DNA of 52,594 bases from an uncultured bacterium (lineage in GTDB: Bacteria > Planctomycetota > UBA1135 > UBA2386), in NCBI GenBank assembly GCA_937906475.1, contig CALCZA010000015.1, positions 1 to 52,594 on the forward strand, written 5' to 3'. The stretch's first letter is position 1. Each line of letters opens with the position of its first letter. The position numbers were made by a program, and so were the translations under genes. Of the stretch, positions 8,114-18,011 are shown piece by piece. The notes under the pieces are model-generated. The model did no database searches. It was given only the letters and a program-made list of their open reading frames with translations, and had not been told where the DNA came from.

Positions 8114-11100
8114 TCAGCTCTTCTTCTCGTCTGAGCCCGAGTTGCCGGAGCCCTTGCTGAGCAAGTTGCGCAAGCTCGACAACGACGTCGCTTCACCCTT
8201 CTTGCCGAGCTGTTCGGCGACTTCGCGTTCCGGCTCGATCGTGTAGACGCGCTGTTGGCCCGAATCGCGCCGTGGTCCGCGATCGTCGCGCCCACGGTGT
8301 TCGCCGCCGTAGCCGCCGCCATCGCGACCGCCGCCACCGTCACGACCGCCACCGTCACGACCGCCACCTGGCGCGCCGCGCCGGCCTCCAGGTGCTCCGG
8401 GGCGACCTGCAGCTGCGCCTGGTCGGCGTCCTTGTTGTGCTGGCTCGCGCGGACCGCCGCGTTGGCCTTGCCCTTGCCCTTGCCCTTGGCCTCGACCGCC
8501 TTCGCCGCCGCTGCGTGGGCCACCACGCTGGCGTCCGCGGCCCTTGCCTTGCTCCATGCGCTCACCGAGCGTTGGCAGGCGGCCTTCGGCGAGGTGGCGT
8601 GGTTTGTGCATGCTCAGCGAGATCTTGCCCTTGGCTTGATCGACGCCGAGTACCCAGACGGTGACGACTTCGCCGACCCGCAGTGTCTGGTCTTGGTCGC
8701 GCAAGCGGTTTTGCGGGATCTGCGACATGTGCACTAGGCCGTCTTGGCCGATGCCCAAGTCAATGAACGCGCCGAACTCGGTCAAGCTCGCGACGCGGCC
8801 CCTCAGCTCCTTGTCTTGGTGCAAGTCCGCCAGCGTGTTCACGCCTTCGTTCGAAGCGGCGATCAGTTCGCCGCGACGATCTTCGTTGGCGTGACCCGTC
8901 AGCAGCAGTACGTCGATCAAGCGGGCTTTCGGCCACTCTTCGGTCGTCAGCTTGTCGAGGTCGGTGTCGCGTAGGCTCTTGCCGATTAGGTCGGCAGGTT
9001 GTTCGCCACGTTGCTCGGCAGCAGCTTTGACGATCGCGTAGTCATCCGGGTGGATCGGCGTCGCATCGAGCATCTCTTCGCCACCGGTGAGATGCACGAA
9101 CGCGACGATGTTGCGCCAGCACGCTTCGTTGATGCCTTCGACTTCCTTCAGCGCTTCGCGGCTCTTGAAACCGCCGTGTTGCTTTCTGTGCTTGACGATC
9201 GCTTTCGCGCGCTCGTGGCCGAGACCGGGAATCATCTGCAGCACTTCAATGCCTGAGGTGTTCAGGTCGCAGCCGACTTCGGCGATGCAGGACGACTTGA
9301 CCCGGCCCAGTTCGCGTTGCAGCGTACCTTGGTGCACGTCGTCGAGCGTCTGGCCCAGGCCGAGGGTGCGCACTTCCATGCGCGCCAGTTCGAGCAGCGG
9401 ATCCTGCAGGCGACGGCCTAGCGAGATCGCGGTGCGAACGCCTACTTCGACGCCCGGGATTGCCTTCTTGCCCGTGGTGCTGGTCGCGTAGATCGTCGAG
9501 GCGGCCTCATCGACCGGGACGACCATTGGCATCGGCGTTTCGCCGAGAGCCTCGCGCAGCTTCGTCACGACCTTTTCACTGCCTGCTTGGCGTCGGCCGT
9601 GGGGGATGGCCAGTGCGTGCGGTTCGTGGGTTTTGATCAGCTCGGCCAGCAAGCCGATGGCGCCTTCCTTCTGCTCGTCGTTGTCCGTTGGCAGCGTCTT
9701 GTGTTCGCCGACCGAGCCGTCTTCGTTGAGCATCGCAACCCAGACGGCCTTGCCACTGGTGCGTATCGCCAAGACCTTCTTGCTGCCAAGCGGCGGTGCC
9801 AGCAGTTGCGAACGCAAGTTGCGGCCGTAGGTGCGCATCGCTTCGCGGTCGGCCTTTTCCTTGAGGCGGCGGCGAACGTCGTTACCACAGAGCTCTTGCA
9901 GGCCGCGCGCGGCGTTGTCGAAGACTAGGTCATAGAAGTCGCCTAGTTGCGTTCCGGGCACCGTGTCGCTGGCATGCAGTTCGCGCAGTAGCTTGCGGTG
10001 GCGCCCGTCAGGCAGCGTCAGTTCGAGCTGGAGTAGCTTCTCGCGCTCTGCCTTACGCAGCGCGAGCATGCGGCTCGACGAGATGCGGTTGATCGGCTCG
10101 GCGAAGTTGTAGAACTTCTTGGCCTTGCCGCCGTCACCGTCGGGGTTGACCGGCTTGGCGCGCAAGATACCGCGGCGCAGTTCTTCGCGGAAGCGTGCGC
10201 GCGTCGATGGCTCGTGGGTGATTTTGTAAGCAAGGATCATCAGCGCTCCTTCGAGCGCGGCCTCCGGCGTCGGCAGTCCGTTCTCGGCGGAAACGTATGG
10301 CCCGGCCAGCTTGGCCAGGTCAACGTCCGGAACGGGCTTCGCATCGATGACCGGTTCGATCCTCGGCTCCTCTTCGGCTACCGGCTCAGCGGCGGCTTCT
10401 ATTGGAGCTTCGGGTGTCGGTTCGGTGGTCCCATCGTTCGAAGCGTCCACCTCAGCCTCGGCAGTTGGGGGCTCTGCGGGGACATCTGCGGGAGCCTCTG
10501 CGGGAGCCTCTGCCTGAGCCTCTGCCTGAGCATCTGCGGGAGCATCTGCTGGAACTTCGCTGGCTGCTGCTTCTGCAACGGGTGCCTCGGTTGCCGTTGC
10601 TTCTGCGACGGGTGCATCTACTGCCGGTGCCTCAGTAACAGGCGCTTCTACTGCTGCAGCATCCGTCGGAGTTTCGGCAGTCGCATCGCTCGCGGTCGCG
10701 GTCGCGTCGCCGAGGGCCTCAGTTGGAGCCGCGTCCGTCTTCTTTGGCCTGCGGCGCTTGTTGACCTTCGTCTCAATGGGCTGTGGCTTCGGCACCGTTT
10801 CGGTTGCCGCGTCACCAAACTGGCGATGTTGGATTGCCAGTGCCAGCGGTTGCAGGCCCTTCTCCTCCATCTGCATCGCGATGCCACGGCGGCGTGGTCG
10901 CATCGATTGATAGTAATCGTCGAGCAGATCCTGGTCGGCCGTGTTGGCCAGCGTCGCTTCGAGTTCGGGCGTCTTGCGCCCTCGCTCTTCTGCTTGCTCC
11001 AGAATGGTGGTGCGACGCTGCTCGAGTTCGGTCAGCGCGTGAAAGCGCTCCGCGATAGCTACGAGACGGTCTTCGGAAAGACCGTCGAGTTCGTAGCAGC

Positions 11101-11221
11101 GGTAGCGGGAGAGGAAAGCGGGGGTGGCGTTCTGCTCGAGGTGGGTGACTGCTACCGCGACAAGGTCGGGGCGGGTGTCAAACTCTGCACAGAGACGATC
11201 GAGGGTGGCTTGTGATGCCAT
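8114..11221 (-). CDS. tex: Tex-family RNA-binding transcription accessory protein with A/P/E-rich insert and Gly/Arg-rich tail
   Basis: This protein has 1035 residues, against about 780 for typical Tex. The core is complete: an N-terminal helical domain (1-135 and 305-420), a YqgF/RuvX RNase H-like domain, helix-hairpin-helix modules (QMIPGLGHERAKAIVKHR, then GGFKSREALKEVEGI), and an S1 domain (RGRVASLTEFGAFIDLGIGQ). Two parts are extra. Residues about 137-300 are an Ala/Pro/Glu-rich low-complexity insert that follows a basic KRRRPKK patch and precedes the Tex motif YVSAENGLPTPEAAL. After the S1 domain comes a tail of about 155 residues with RGG, GQGQGQ and GRDGGG repeats. The frame stays open upstream to 11689, but I start at the ATG at 11221, where Tex-like sequence begins. 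The tail probably adds nonspecific RNA binding. Confidence 0.9.
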   Translation of the reverse strand: MASQATLDRLCAEFDTRPDLVAVAVTHLEQNATPAFLSRYRCYELDGLSEDRLVAIAERFHALTELEQRRTTILEQAEERGRKTPELEATLANTADQDLLDDYYQSMRPRRRGIAMQMEEKGLQPLALAIQHRQFGDAATETVPKPQPIETKVNKRRRPKKTDAAPTEALGDATATASDATAETPTDAAAVEAPVTEAPAVDAPVAEATATEAPVAEAAASEVPADAPADAQAEAQAEAPAEAPADVPAEPPTAEAEVDASNDGTTEPTPEAPIEAAAEPVAEEEPRIEPVIDAKPVPDVDLAKLAGPYVSAENGLPTPEAALEGALMILAYKITHEPSTRARFREELRRGILRAKPVNPDGDGGKAKKFYNFAEPINRISSSRMLALRKAEREKLLQLELTLPDGRHRKLLRELHASDTVPGTQLGDFYDLVFDNAARGLQELCGNDVRRRLKEKADREAMRTYGRNLRSQLLAPPLGSKKVLAIRTSGKAVWVAMLNEDGSVGEHKTLPTDNDEQKEGAIGLLAELIKTHEPHALAIPHGRRQAGSEKVVTKLREALGETPMPMVVPVDEAASTIYATSTTGKKAIPGVEVGVRTAISLGRRLQDPLLELARMEVRTLGLGQTLDDVHQGTLQRELGRVKSSCIAEVGCDLNTSGIEVLQMIPGLGHERAKAIVKHRKQHGGFKSREALKEVEGINEACWRNIVAFVHLTGGEEMLDATPIHPDDYAIVKAAAEQRGEQPADLIGKSLRDTDLDKLTTEEWPKARLIDVLLLTGHANEDRRGELIAASNEGVNTLADLHQDKELRGRVASLTEFGAFIDLGIGQDGLVHMSQIPQNRLRDQDQTLRVGEVVTVWVLGVDQAKGKISLSMHKPRHLAEGRLPTLGERMEQGKGRGRQRGGPRSGGEGGRGQGQGQGQGQRGGPREPAQQGRRPGAAAGRPGAPGGRRGAPGGGRDGGGRDGGGGRDGGGYGGEHRGRDDRGPRRDSGQQRVYTIEPEREVAEQLGKKGEATSLSSLRNLLSKGSGNSGSDEKKS

Positions 11222-11391
11222 GTTGTTGATTTGCGCCGGGAACGGGTGGCGAGTGGGTCGCACACGATAGCAACCAGCGCCCGCAGCGGGGACGCGTTTG
11301 GGCGACAAATCGACGGAAACCGCATCAACAGTTGCTGGTCTGGCGACGTCGAGGTTGTTCCCATTGCGGCAAACCAGCAACATCCCCAGTC

Positions 11392-12465
11392 GTGACCCAA
11401 GCCGTGGACCGCAGTAGCATTGAGCGCATCTGGATTCGCACCCCCAACTGGCTGGGGGATTTTGTGATGGCGACTGCGACCTTCGCGCGCATCCGCAAAG
11501 CGTTCCCATCCGCCCATGTGACCGCCGGCATGCGCCCATATCTGCGCAATCTCGCGTCCGGAAGCGACTACTTCGATGAGATTGTGGAGACTCCGAAGGG
11601 TGGCGGCTTAGGCGGGCTGTTGCGGCAGGTGCGGGAGATGAAGCGCAGTCGCTTCGATCTCGCCGTCGTGCTGCCCAACTCGCCCACAACCGGGATCATC
11701 CCGTTTTTGGCCCGCGTGCCGCTCAGGCTGGGCTACACGCAGGGTCGCCCGTTCATGATGAACGTTGGCACGTCGGCCGACGTGCGCCGGCATTGGTGGC
11801 AGCGTCGCGAAGGGCCGCGGCGGCATCCCAACCCAATGCCCGATTACTATCACGATTTACTCGACTTGATCGGCTTGCCGCCTGGTGGCAGGCATCCGGA
11901 ACTCGCGGTAGTTGCAGAAGACGACCGTTGGGTCGGCGAGCACTTGCGCAGCTTGGGCATTCCCGAAGAGCAGAAGTTGCTGCTGCTGGTGGTTGGGGCC
12001 AACTTCGGCGCTAGTAAGCTGTGGATGCCGGAGCGCTTCGCGGCGATTGCCCGGCACTTCCAGGATAAGCACGGCATGCGGGCGTTGGTCTTGGTGGGGC
12101 CTGCCGAGATCGAGTTGGGCGAGCGCATTGCCAAAGAAGGCAACGCCATTACTCTGACCAAGCCCGTCCTGCCGCTCAACGCGTTGAAGGCGTTGGTGCG
12201 CCGTGGGGCATTGATGGTGACCGGCGACACTGGTCCGCGTCACCTCGGCAACGCGTTTGATCTTCCCGTGGTATGCCTGATGGGTCCCAACGATCCGAAC
12301 TACACGAACTACTGCATGGAGCGCACCGCGTTGATTCGCAAGGATCTCGAGTGCATGCCGTGCCAGCGCAAGATCTGCCCGCTCGGCCACCAGCAATGCA
12401 TGAAGGACATTACGGTTGATGAAGTCGCCTTGGCCGGCGAACAGTTGCTGGGATTGACGTCGTAG
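11392..12465 (+). CDS. Glycosyltransferase family 9, LPS heptosyltransferase-like
   Basis: Residues near the start, RIWIRTPNWLGDFVMATA, match the N-terminal nucleotide-sugar enzyme signature of WaaF/WaaC-type heptosyltransferases. The C-terminal half has KLWMPERFAAIA and TGDTGPRHLGNAFDLPVV followed by LMGPNDPNYTNY, both family hallmarks. A Cys-rich tail (CMPCQRKICPLGHQQC) may form a metal or disulfide site and also occurs in some WaaF-type enzymes. It should add heptose or a similar sugar to LPS core at the inner membrane. The start is uncertain: the frame opens at TTG 11332, with GTG at 11392 and 11404. I chose 11392; no clear ribosome site decides. It is divergent from Tex, and the promoters of both must lie within about 11222-11391. 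Confidence 0.85.
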   Translation: MTQAVDRSSIERIWIRTPNWLGDFVMATATFARIRKAFPSAHVTAGMRPYLRNLASGSDYFDEIVETPKGGGLGGLLRQVREMKRSRFDLAVVLPNSPTTGIIPFLARVPLRLGYTQGRPFMMNVGTSADVRRHWWQRREGPRRHPNPMPDYYHDLLDLIGLPPGGRHPELAVVAEDDRWVGEHLRSLGIPEEQKLLLLVVGANFGASKLWMPERFAAIARHFQDKHGMRALVLVGPAEIELGERIAKEGNAITLTKPVLPLNALKALVRRGALMVTGDTGPRHLGNAFDLPVVCLMGPNDPNYTNYCMERTALIRKDLECMPCQRKICPLGHQQCMKDITVDEVALAGEQLLGLTS

Positions 12466-12639
12466 CCTGCTAGCACGTTCGCTAGTTCTTGGTTGTGGAT
12501 GGGGCGTCGTTAGCTGCCGGGTGCGCCGCTGGCCGATGCTGAGCGGATCTCGGGCCCGCCCGGCCTCAACGAATGCGCTCGGTGCCTGAACTAGGCGGTT
12601 ACGTTGCCTCCGCCCGGCACTATAGTTGCGAAAGCCCCC

Positions 12640-14643
12640 ATGTCCGATGGACCTTTCCTACTGGTCGTCAGCCACGACGATAAATCCGAGACTCACGCGT
12701 TCCACAAAGACGTCGTGAGCATCGGCCGATCGCGTGAGTGTGACTTGTTCTTGCCCGACCGCTTGATCTCCCGCATCCACTGCCGGGTCGAGCGGCGGGA
12801 CGGCGTCTTTGCGCTCGTTGACGCTGGAGCCCAGAACCCTGCCAAAATGCACGGAAGGCCGGTCTTGCGATCAGAGATCAAGGTCGGCGATTCGTTCGCT
12901 GTTGGTTCCTACGAAGTCACGCTGAGCGTGCCGGTCATCGAGAACGCTTCGGTCGATGAGACGCATGCCGGCGGCGACAACGGGCGCGGCGCGCAGGACT
13001 TGGTTGCGTTCTTGCAGATTGCGCGCGCGCTCAACGAAGAGCAGGACCTGGCGCGCTTGCTGACGCAGATTGTCGATGCGGGCATCCAGATCTGCGGTGC
13101 CGAGCGCGGCTTTTTGTTGTTGCCGCAAGGCGAAGAGCACTCGGTTGAAGTGGCGCGTAATTTCGCCCAAGAAGAGGTGTTGTCGCCGGAGTTTAAGATC
13201 TCGCGCACGATCGCTTCGCGCGTTATGGCGACCGGTGTTGCCGAGTTGACCACCAACGCGCAAGAAGACGATCGCTTCCGCGACTTGCAGTCCGTTACCG
13301 ATCTTCGTTTGCGCAGCGTGTTGTGCATTCCGATCCGTATTCAGAACGAGATCGGCGGTGTGATCTACGTCGACAACCGACTCCAACAGCAAGTCTTCCA
13401 AGAGCGCGAGAAGATGCTGTTGATGTCACTTAGTGACCACGCCGCGACCGCGATCGTCAACGCGCGTTCGATGGAGCAGTTGCGCACTAAGCAGTTCGAA
13501 CTGCAAGCGGCGCTCGATCGGGTTGACCAACTCAACGGCGCGCTCAAGGGGCAGTTGCAAGAAACGACTAGTGAGTTGTCGCAGATCCGCGAAGAGATCA
13601 GCGGCCTCGGAACGCGCAGCAAATACGATTACAAGCAGATCGTCGGCACCGGCAGTGCCATGCGAGCGGTGTTCGCGCTGCTCGATAAGTACATCGATGC
13701 GGAAGACCCGGTGCTGATCACCGGCGATAGTGGCACTGGCAAGGAGTTGGTGGCGCGCGCGATCCACACGCATTCGAATCGCTCGCAAAACACGTTCGTC
13801 AGTGAAAACTGCGGCGCGTTACCGGAATCGTTGCTCGAGAGTGAGTTGTTCGGCTTTGTGCGCGGCGCCTTCACCGGGGCGACCGCCAACAAGAAGGGCA
13901 TGCTCGAGACCGCGAGCGGCGGCATACTGTTCCTCGATGAAGTCGGCGACATGGCGCTCGACCTGCAGAAGAAACTGCTGCGCGTCCTGCAAGAGGGCGA
14001 AGTGCGGCCGCTCGGCAGTCAGACGACCATCAAGGTCGATGTGCGCTTGATCTGCGCGACCAACCGCAACCTCGAACTGATGGTTCAGGAAGGCGAGTTC
14101 CGAGAGGATCTCTACTACCGACTTGCGGTGCTGCCGGTGCACTTGCCGCCGCTTCGCGATCGCAAGGAGGACCTGCCGCAGTTGGTTAAGCGCTTCCTTG
14201 GCGACTTGCAGCGTGAAACCCAAGGTCGCGTGCGTGTCTCGCCGGACGCGATGGAGAAGGTCGTTGGCTACAGTTGGCCCGGCAACGTGCGCGAACTGCA
14301 GAACGAGATCCGGCGCGCGGCGATCCTGTGCGACGGCATTATTCTGGAGTCGCACCTGAGCAGTCACGTTCGCGAAGGTCGGCGTGGCCCGGGTTCCGTG
14401 CTCCTCGACGATGGCCTAGTTCCTGCCGAACGTGGCACAACCTTGCCGGACATGGTGCGAGATCTTGAGATTCGCGAGATTCAGAAGGCGTTTGATCGCG
14501 CCCAGGCCAACAAGAGCCGTGCGGCGGATTTGTTGGGCTTGTCGCGCTTCGCCTTGCAGCGCAAGGTCGAGAAATACGAACTCGATCAGAGTGGTCGGCC
14601 GGTTGTGGCTCCAGACGATGACGGCGCGTCTGACGGCAACTAG
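12640..14643 (+). CDS. Sigma54-dependent activator with FHA and GAF sensor domains
   Basis: This 667-residue regulator has four parts. An FHA domain (about 5-100) carries SIGRSRECDLFLPD and SRIHC, the phosphothreonine-binding residues. A GAF domain spans about 120-290. The AAA+ domain has Walker A GDSGTGKE near 362-369 and an intact GAFTGA loop (about 409-414), so it should contact sigma54. A Fis-type helix-turn-helix near the C-terminus contains AADLLGLSRFALQRK. There is no receiver domain, so control would come through the FHA and GAF domains. I chose the ATG at 12640 over an in-frame TTG at 12604, since FHA sequence begins just after it. A TATAGT at 12621-12626 would give a very short leader. 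The kinase gene follows after 82 bases, a likely partner. Confidence 0.9.
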   Translation: MSDGPFLLVVSHDDKSETHAFHKDVVSIGRSRECDLFLPDRLISRIHCRVERRDGVFALVDAGAQNPAKMHGRPVLRSEIKVGDSFAVGSYEVTLSVPVIENASVDETHAGGDNGRGAQDLVAFLQIARALNEEQDLARLLTQIVDAGIQICGAERGFLLLPQGEEHSVEVARNFAQEEVLSPEFKISRTIASRVMATGVAELTTNAQEDDRFRDLQSVTDLRLRSVLCIPIRIQNEIGGVIYVDNRLQQQVFQEREKMLLMSLSDHAATAIVNARSMEQLRTKQFELQAALDRVDQLNGALKGQLQETTSELSQIREEISGLGTRSKYDYKQIVGTGSAMRAVFALLDKYIDAEDPVLITGDSGTGKELVARAIHTHSNRSQNTFVSENCGALPESLLESELFGFVRGAFTGATANKKGMLETASGGILFLDEVGDMALDLQKKLLRVLQEGEVRPLGSQTTIKVDVRLICATNRNLELMVQEGEFREDLYYRLAVLPVHLPPLRDRKEDLPQLVKRFLGDLQRETQGRVRVSPDAMEKVVGYSWPGNVRELQNEIRRAAILCDGIILESHLSSHVREGRRGPGSVLLDDGLVPAERGTTLPDMVRDLEIREIQKAFDRAQANKSRAADLLGLSRFALQRKVEKYELDQSGRPVVAPDDDGASDGN

Positions 14644-14725
14644 CTGGGAGGCGGTCGGGTAGTAAGCGGTCGAGTCGCATATCTGGAACGACGGCGCGCA
14701 GTATTTGTGCCATGATGGGTAAGCG

Positions 14726-17700
14726 GTGACGAACTTCGACCAACCCTTTGAAGACTACGAACTCCTCGATCGCGTCGGTGCAGGCGCGATGGGGACGGTC
14801 TTCAAAGCGCGCCACAAGCGGCTGAACCGCATCGTCGCGCTGAAGATCCTCAAGCCGTCACTGGCGCGCGATAAGCGCTACGTCGAACGGTTGCGCCGCG
14901 AAGCTCGTATCGTTGCGTCGCTTAGTCACGCGCACATCGTCACCGGCTATGACCTCGGCGAAGAGGGCGGCTACCACTTCTTCGTCATGGAGTTCGTCGA
15001 GGGCAAGTCGCTCCGGCAACTGTTGACGGAGTGGGGCATGTTCTCAGAGGACTATGTGCTGCGCGTGGCTCGTGAAACCGCGATGGCACTCGACCATGCA
15101 TACCAGCGCGATGTCATCCACCGCGATATCAAGCCGGGGAACATCCTGATCGACGAGGTCGGCCGCGTCAAGCTGACCGACATGGGCTTGGCAAAGGGAC
15201 CGGCGGACCTGACGTTGACTCGCGATGGTGCGACCGTCGGCACACCGATGTATATCTCGCCGGAGCAGGCGCGCAATCCGCAAGACGTCGACGTGCGCAG
15301 CGACCTCTACTCGCTCGGCGCGACGCTCTATCACATGGCGACGGGCGTGCCGCCGTTCTCGGGCGACACCATGGCTCAGTTGATCACCAACGTGCTCAAC
15401 GAAAACGTCGTGCCGCCGGATGAGGCCAACTCGGCGGTGTCGCCTGGCATGTCGTTGGTGATCCGCAAGTTGTTGGCCAAGAACCTGATGGTTCGCTATC
15501 AGACGCCCCGAGAATTGCTCGATGACCTCGATCTGATCGAGAAGTCTCAGCCGCCGGCAGTCGATCTTGGTCGTCTCGAGGCTGCGAACTACGAACCGAG
15601 TCGTTGGTCGCGATTCTTGTTGATCGCGATGACGTTCGTGTTGGTGTCCGGCGGAGCCTGGTGGTTGGGCAACCAAGGGGCCGATTCCGACACCGCGGCG
15701 CCGAGCGCTGAGGTTTTCCTGGCCAAGCTGGACCGCGAACTGCAAGCGCTGCCAAGCGGCGGTGCTCGTTATCTGAGGCTCTCGGTTGTGACCGACCCGC
15801 CGTCTGGCAGCGTCTTGCCGCTCGAGCGTCGCCGCAAAGAAGTCGTCGTCGAGTTGCAGCAAGCAATCGACGATGTGGTCGATTCGCTGAAGTTGATGCG
15901 GCAGTCGAGTATCGATATCTGGTTGCACGATCCCATGCGCTGGCCCGATCTTGCAACCTTCGAACGGGAGCGGCTGGATCAGAAGATCCGCGAACGAACT
16001 GGCATCAGCCTCGCGCAGATGCCATCGGCGGTGCGCACGTTGCGCATCGAGCAATTGCAGCAAGCGGTTGCGACGATCATTAGCCAGCGCGACGCCGAGT
16101 TGCTGGTGCGGTTCAACCAGTTCTTGACGACGCAGTTGCCTGGGCGCGCCAACGAACGATTGCGAGCCAGCGACTTCGCTGGTGCCGATGTTTTGTGGCG
16201 TGATGCCTTGCGCACTTTTTGTAATGGTGCGGACCGACCGTTCCCGGAGCGGTTGGCCGAGCCGACGCGCTCGATGATGCAGAAGAAGCGCGACGCGGCC
16301 AAGCTGCAGGCGCTCACGGTGTTGAAGCTCGAGGAAGAGAAGACCATCGACGCGCTGCAAAAGGAGGTCACCGATACGGTGGCAATCTTCGTTGCACGGC
16401 TGAAGGATCCGGATCCGGCCGATCCGTGGATCGTTTCGGAAGCGTTGCAGCGGTTCCGTTCGAATCTTGGCCACTACTGGCCGCCGGCTGACAACTTCCG
16501 CCTGGGCAACGACCCGTGGCCCGGCGTCGAACAGCAGTTGATGAGCGCCGAGCACGCGGTCGAGTTCGCCATGAATGAGCTGCAAGGTCGACGATTCGAC
16601 GCGCGCTGTGATCTTGCGTGGCGGGTCTACTGCAGCGGGGATGCAGTGGCTGCGCGGTCGGTGCTTGACGACATGGAGCCGGCCACCAACGCGCAGCGGC
16701 AGGAACTTGCCGGCCACCGCCGCTGTTTGGATGCGACTCAGCAGGTCGAGCAAGCGATCCTGCAAGCTATTGCCGAGCAGTCGGCGCCACTGGTTGCGTT
16801 TCGGTCGGGTACGGCAGTCCCCTACGTGCTTCGCATCAAGCCCTTTGGTGAGGCTCTGCGTTTGTTTGGCGAGACGGGTGGCCAGCGCGACATGCGCCTG
16901 CGCTTGACTGAACTGCGCATTGGCGACTTGCTGGGGCCAACCAAGCTCAGTGCGGAAGAATCGGGGCCGGTCAAGAAGTTGGCCAGTGTGCCGCGCATGC
17001 TTGGGCTCGCCGTCTTGCGGTTGGTGGCCGATGATACCGATGGTCTCGAACGCCACGTCAGCGGCCTGCACAACGCGGACCGTACCTTGTTGCTAGATCA
17101 CGTGTGGCCGCGCATCGATCGAGCGCGCGGCGTGCGCAGTGACCAGCGCATCGATCAAGAAGCGCTGTTTGTGGCGCTCGAGAAGGCGCTCGGCAACCTC
17201 GAGCAGGGCGGTTCCTTCACCGCGCTGAGGATGGCGTTGTACGCCGTCGACAGTATCCCGCGGGAGAGCTGTAATCCCAAGCAACAGCGCCTGCTGCGCG
17301 AAGCCCACAAGAGCCGCGACCTTTACGAGCGCGAACGTGGCAAGTTGAAGGAACTGCAGGGTTCCGCTCCGAACAATGCGCTGGTCGACGTGCGCGTCCG
17401 CGATGGCGAACTCGATGCCGCGGTTACGTTGCCGGCCAAAGTGCTGCACGGTGATGCCGGCTCTGGCTGGGAAATCGTCGGCAATGAGTTGGAGTTCGCT
17501 GGCGGTGGTGGACTTTGGAAGGAGCAGGCAAGTCGCGCACTGCATGGCAAGACCGGTCACGAAGCTCGCTCAAAGAACACGCGCCTCGAACTCGAGATGA
17601 AGTTCCCCGAGGGTGACAACCGTTGGTACATCATTGAGTTTGACGGCATCACGATGATGCTCGTGATCGCTGCGAACAACAGTGTGCAAGTCGAACTAAT

Positions 17701-17989
17701 GGAAGGCGACGCGCTCGACGAATCGGCCGCTCGCAAGGCGTTCGAAAAAGCTCTGCAAGGTGCTTGGGCGCCGCCCGTCGCGTATGCGATTCCCGGTAGT
17801 TTGCAACGGTTGACGATCGATGTCTCGGCGACGGCGCCGACTCAGGCCAACGTGGTCGTCAAGCTTGAGAATAAGGAACTTTGGCGCCGGTTGTTCAAGT
17901 GCGACCAGAAGCATGCGCCGGACTTCGTCTTGCATGCGATGCAGGAACTGCGGGTGTTGCGTGCAACGGTGCACGTCTTCGGCCTGTGA
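14726..17989 (+). CDS. Transmembrane Ser/Thr protein kinase with a large uncharacterised extracytoplasmic region
   Basis: This 1087-residue Hanks-type kinase has the Gly loop VGAGAMGTVFKA, the Lys in VALKILK, catalytic loop HRDIKPGN (His132, Asp134), activation segment start DMG at 152-154 in place of DFG, and GTPMYISPEQ. One membrane span lies at about 296-316. The remaining 770 residues match no domain I recognise. They are rich in helical, charged segments, and the C-terminal 180 residues look beta-rich, like a concanavalin or DUF1080-type sandwich. DMG is seen in some active bacterial kinases, so activity is likely. The GTG start is the only reasonable one near the glycine loop. The FHA activator upstream is the obvious candidate substrate or reader. 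Confidence 0.88.
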   Translation: MTNFDQPFEDYELLDRVGAGAMGTVFKARHKRLNRIVALKILKPSLARDKRYVERLRREARIVASLSHAHIVTGYDLGEEGGYHFFVMEFVEGKSLRQLLTEWGMFSEDYVLRVARETAMALDHAYQRDVIHRDIKPGNILIDEVGRVKLTDMGLAKGPADLTLTRDGATVGTPMYISPEQARNPQDVDVRSDLYSLGATLYHMATGVPPFSGDTMAQLITNVLNENVVPPDEANSAVSPGMSLVIRKLLAKNLMVRYQTPRELLDDLDLIEKSQPPAVDLGRLEAANYEPSRWSRFLLIAMTFVLVSGGAWWLGNQGADSDTAAPSAEVFLAKLDRELQALPSGGARYLRLSVVTDPPSGSVLPLERRRKEVVVELQQAIDDVVDSLKLMRQSSIDIWLHDPMRWPDLATFERERLDQKIRERTGISLAQMPSAVRTLRIEQLQQAVATIISQRDAELLVRFNQFLTTQLPGRANERLRASDFAGADVLWRDALRTFCNGADRPFPERLAEPTRSMMQKKRDAAKLQALTVLKLEEEKTIDALQKEVTDTVAIFVARLKDPDPADPWIVSEALQRFRSNLGHYWPPADNFRLGNDPWPGVEQQLMSAEHAVEFAMNELQGRRFDARCDLAWRVYCSGDAVAARSVLDDMEPATNAQRQELAGHRRCLDATQQVEQAILQAIAEQSAPLVAFRSGTAVPYVLRIKPFGEALRLFGETGGQRDMRLRLTELRIGDLLGPTKLSAEESGPVKKLASVPRMLGLAVLRLVADDTDGLERHVSGLHNADRTLLLDHVWPRIDRARGVRSDQRIDQEALFVALEKALGNLEQGGSFTALRMALYAVDSIPRESCNPKQQRLLREAHKSRDLYERERGKLKELQGSAPNNALVDVRVRDGELDAAVTLPAKVLHGDAGSGWEIVGNELEFAGGGGLWKEQASRALHGKTGHEARSKNTRLELEMKFPEGDNRWYIIEFDGITMMLVIAANNSVQVELMEGDALDESAARKAFEKALQGAWAPPVAYAIPGSLQRLTIDVSATAPTQANVVVKLENKELWRRLFKCDQKHAPDFVLHAMQELRVLRATVHVFGL

Positions 17990-18011
17990 CACTGGCCTCA
18001 CTGGCCGCCAG

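Noticed and set aside
10214..11215. 333-codon plus-strand frame rich in Cys, Gly and Ser
   Set aside because: It is the antisense of the low-complexity insert of Tex; repetitive composition explains the open frame.
11222..11689. N-terminal extension of the Tex frame
   Set aside because: It overlaps the divergent heptosyltransferase and lacks Tex-like sequence; the ATG at 11221 starts the family match.
15044..17071. 675-codon minus-strand open frame opposite the kinase gene
   Set aside because: The plus-strand frame holds a kinase and its stalk; the antisense product has no motif.
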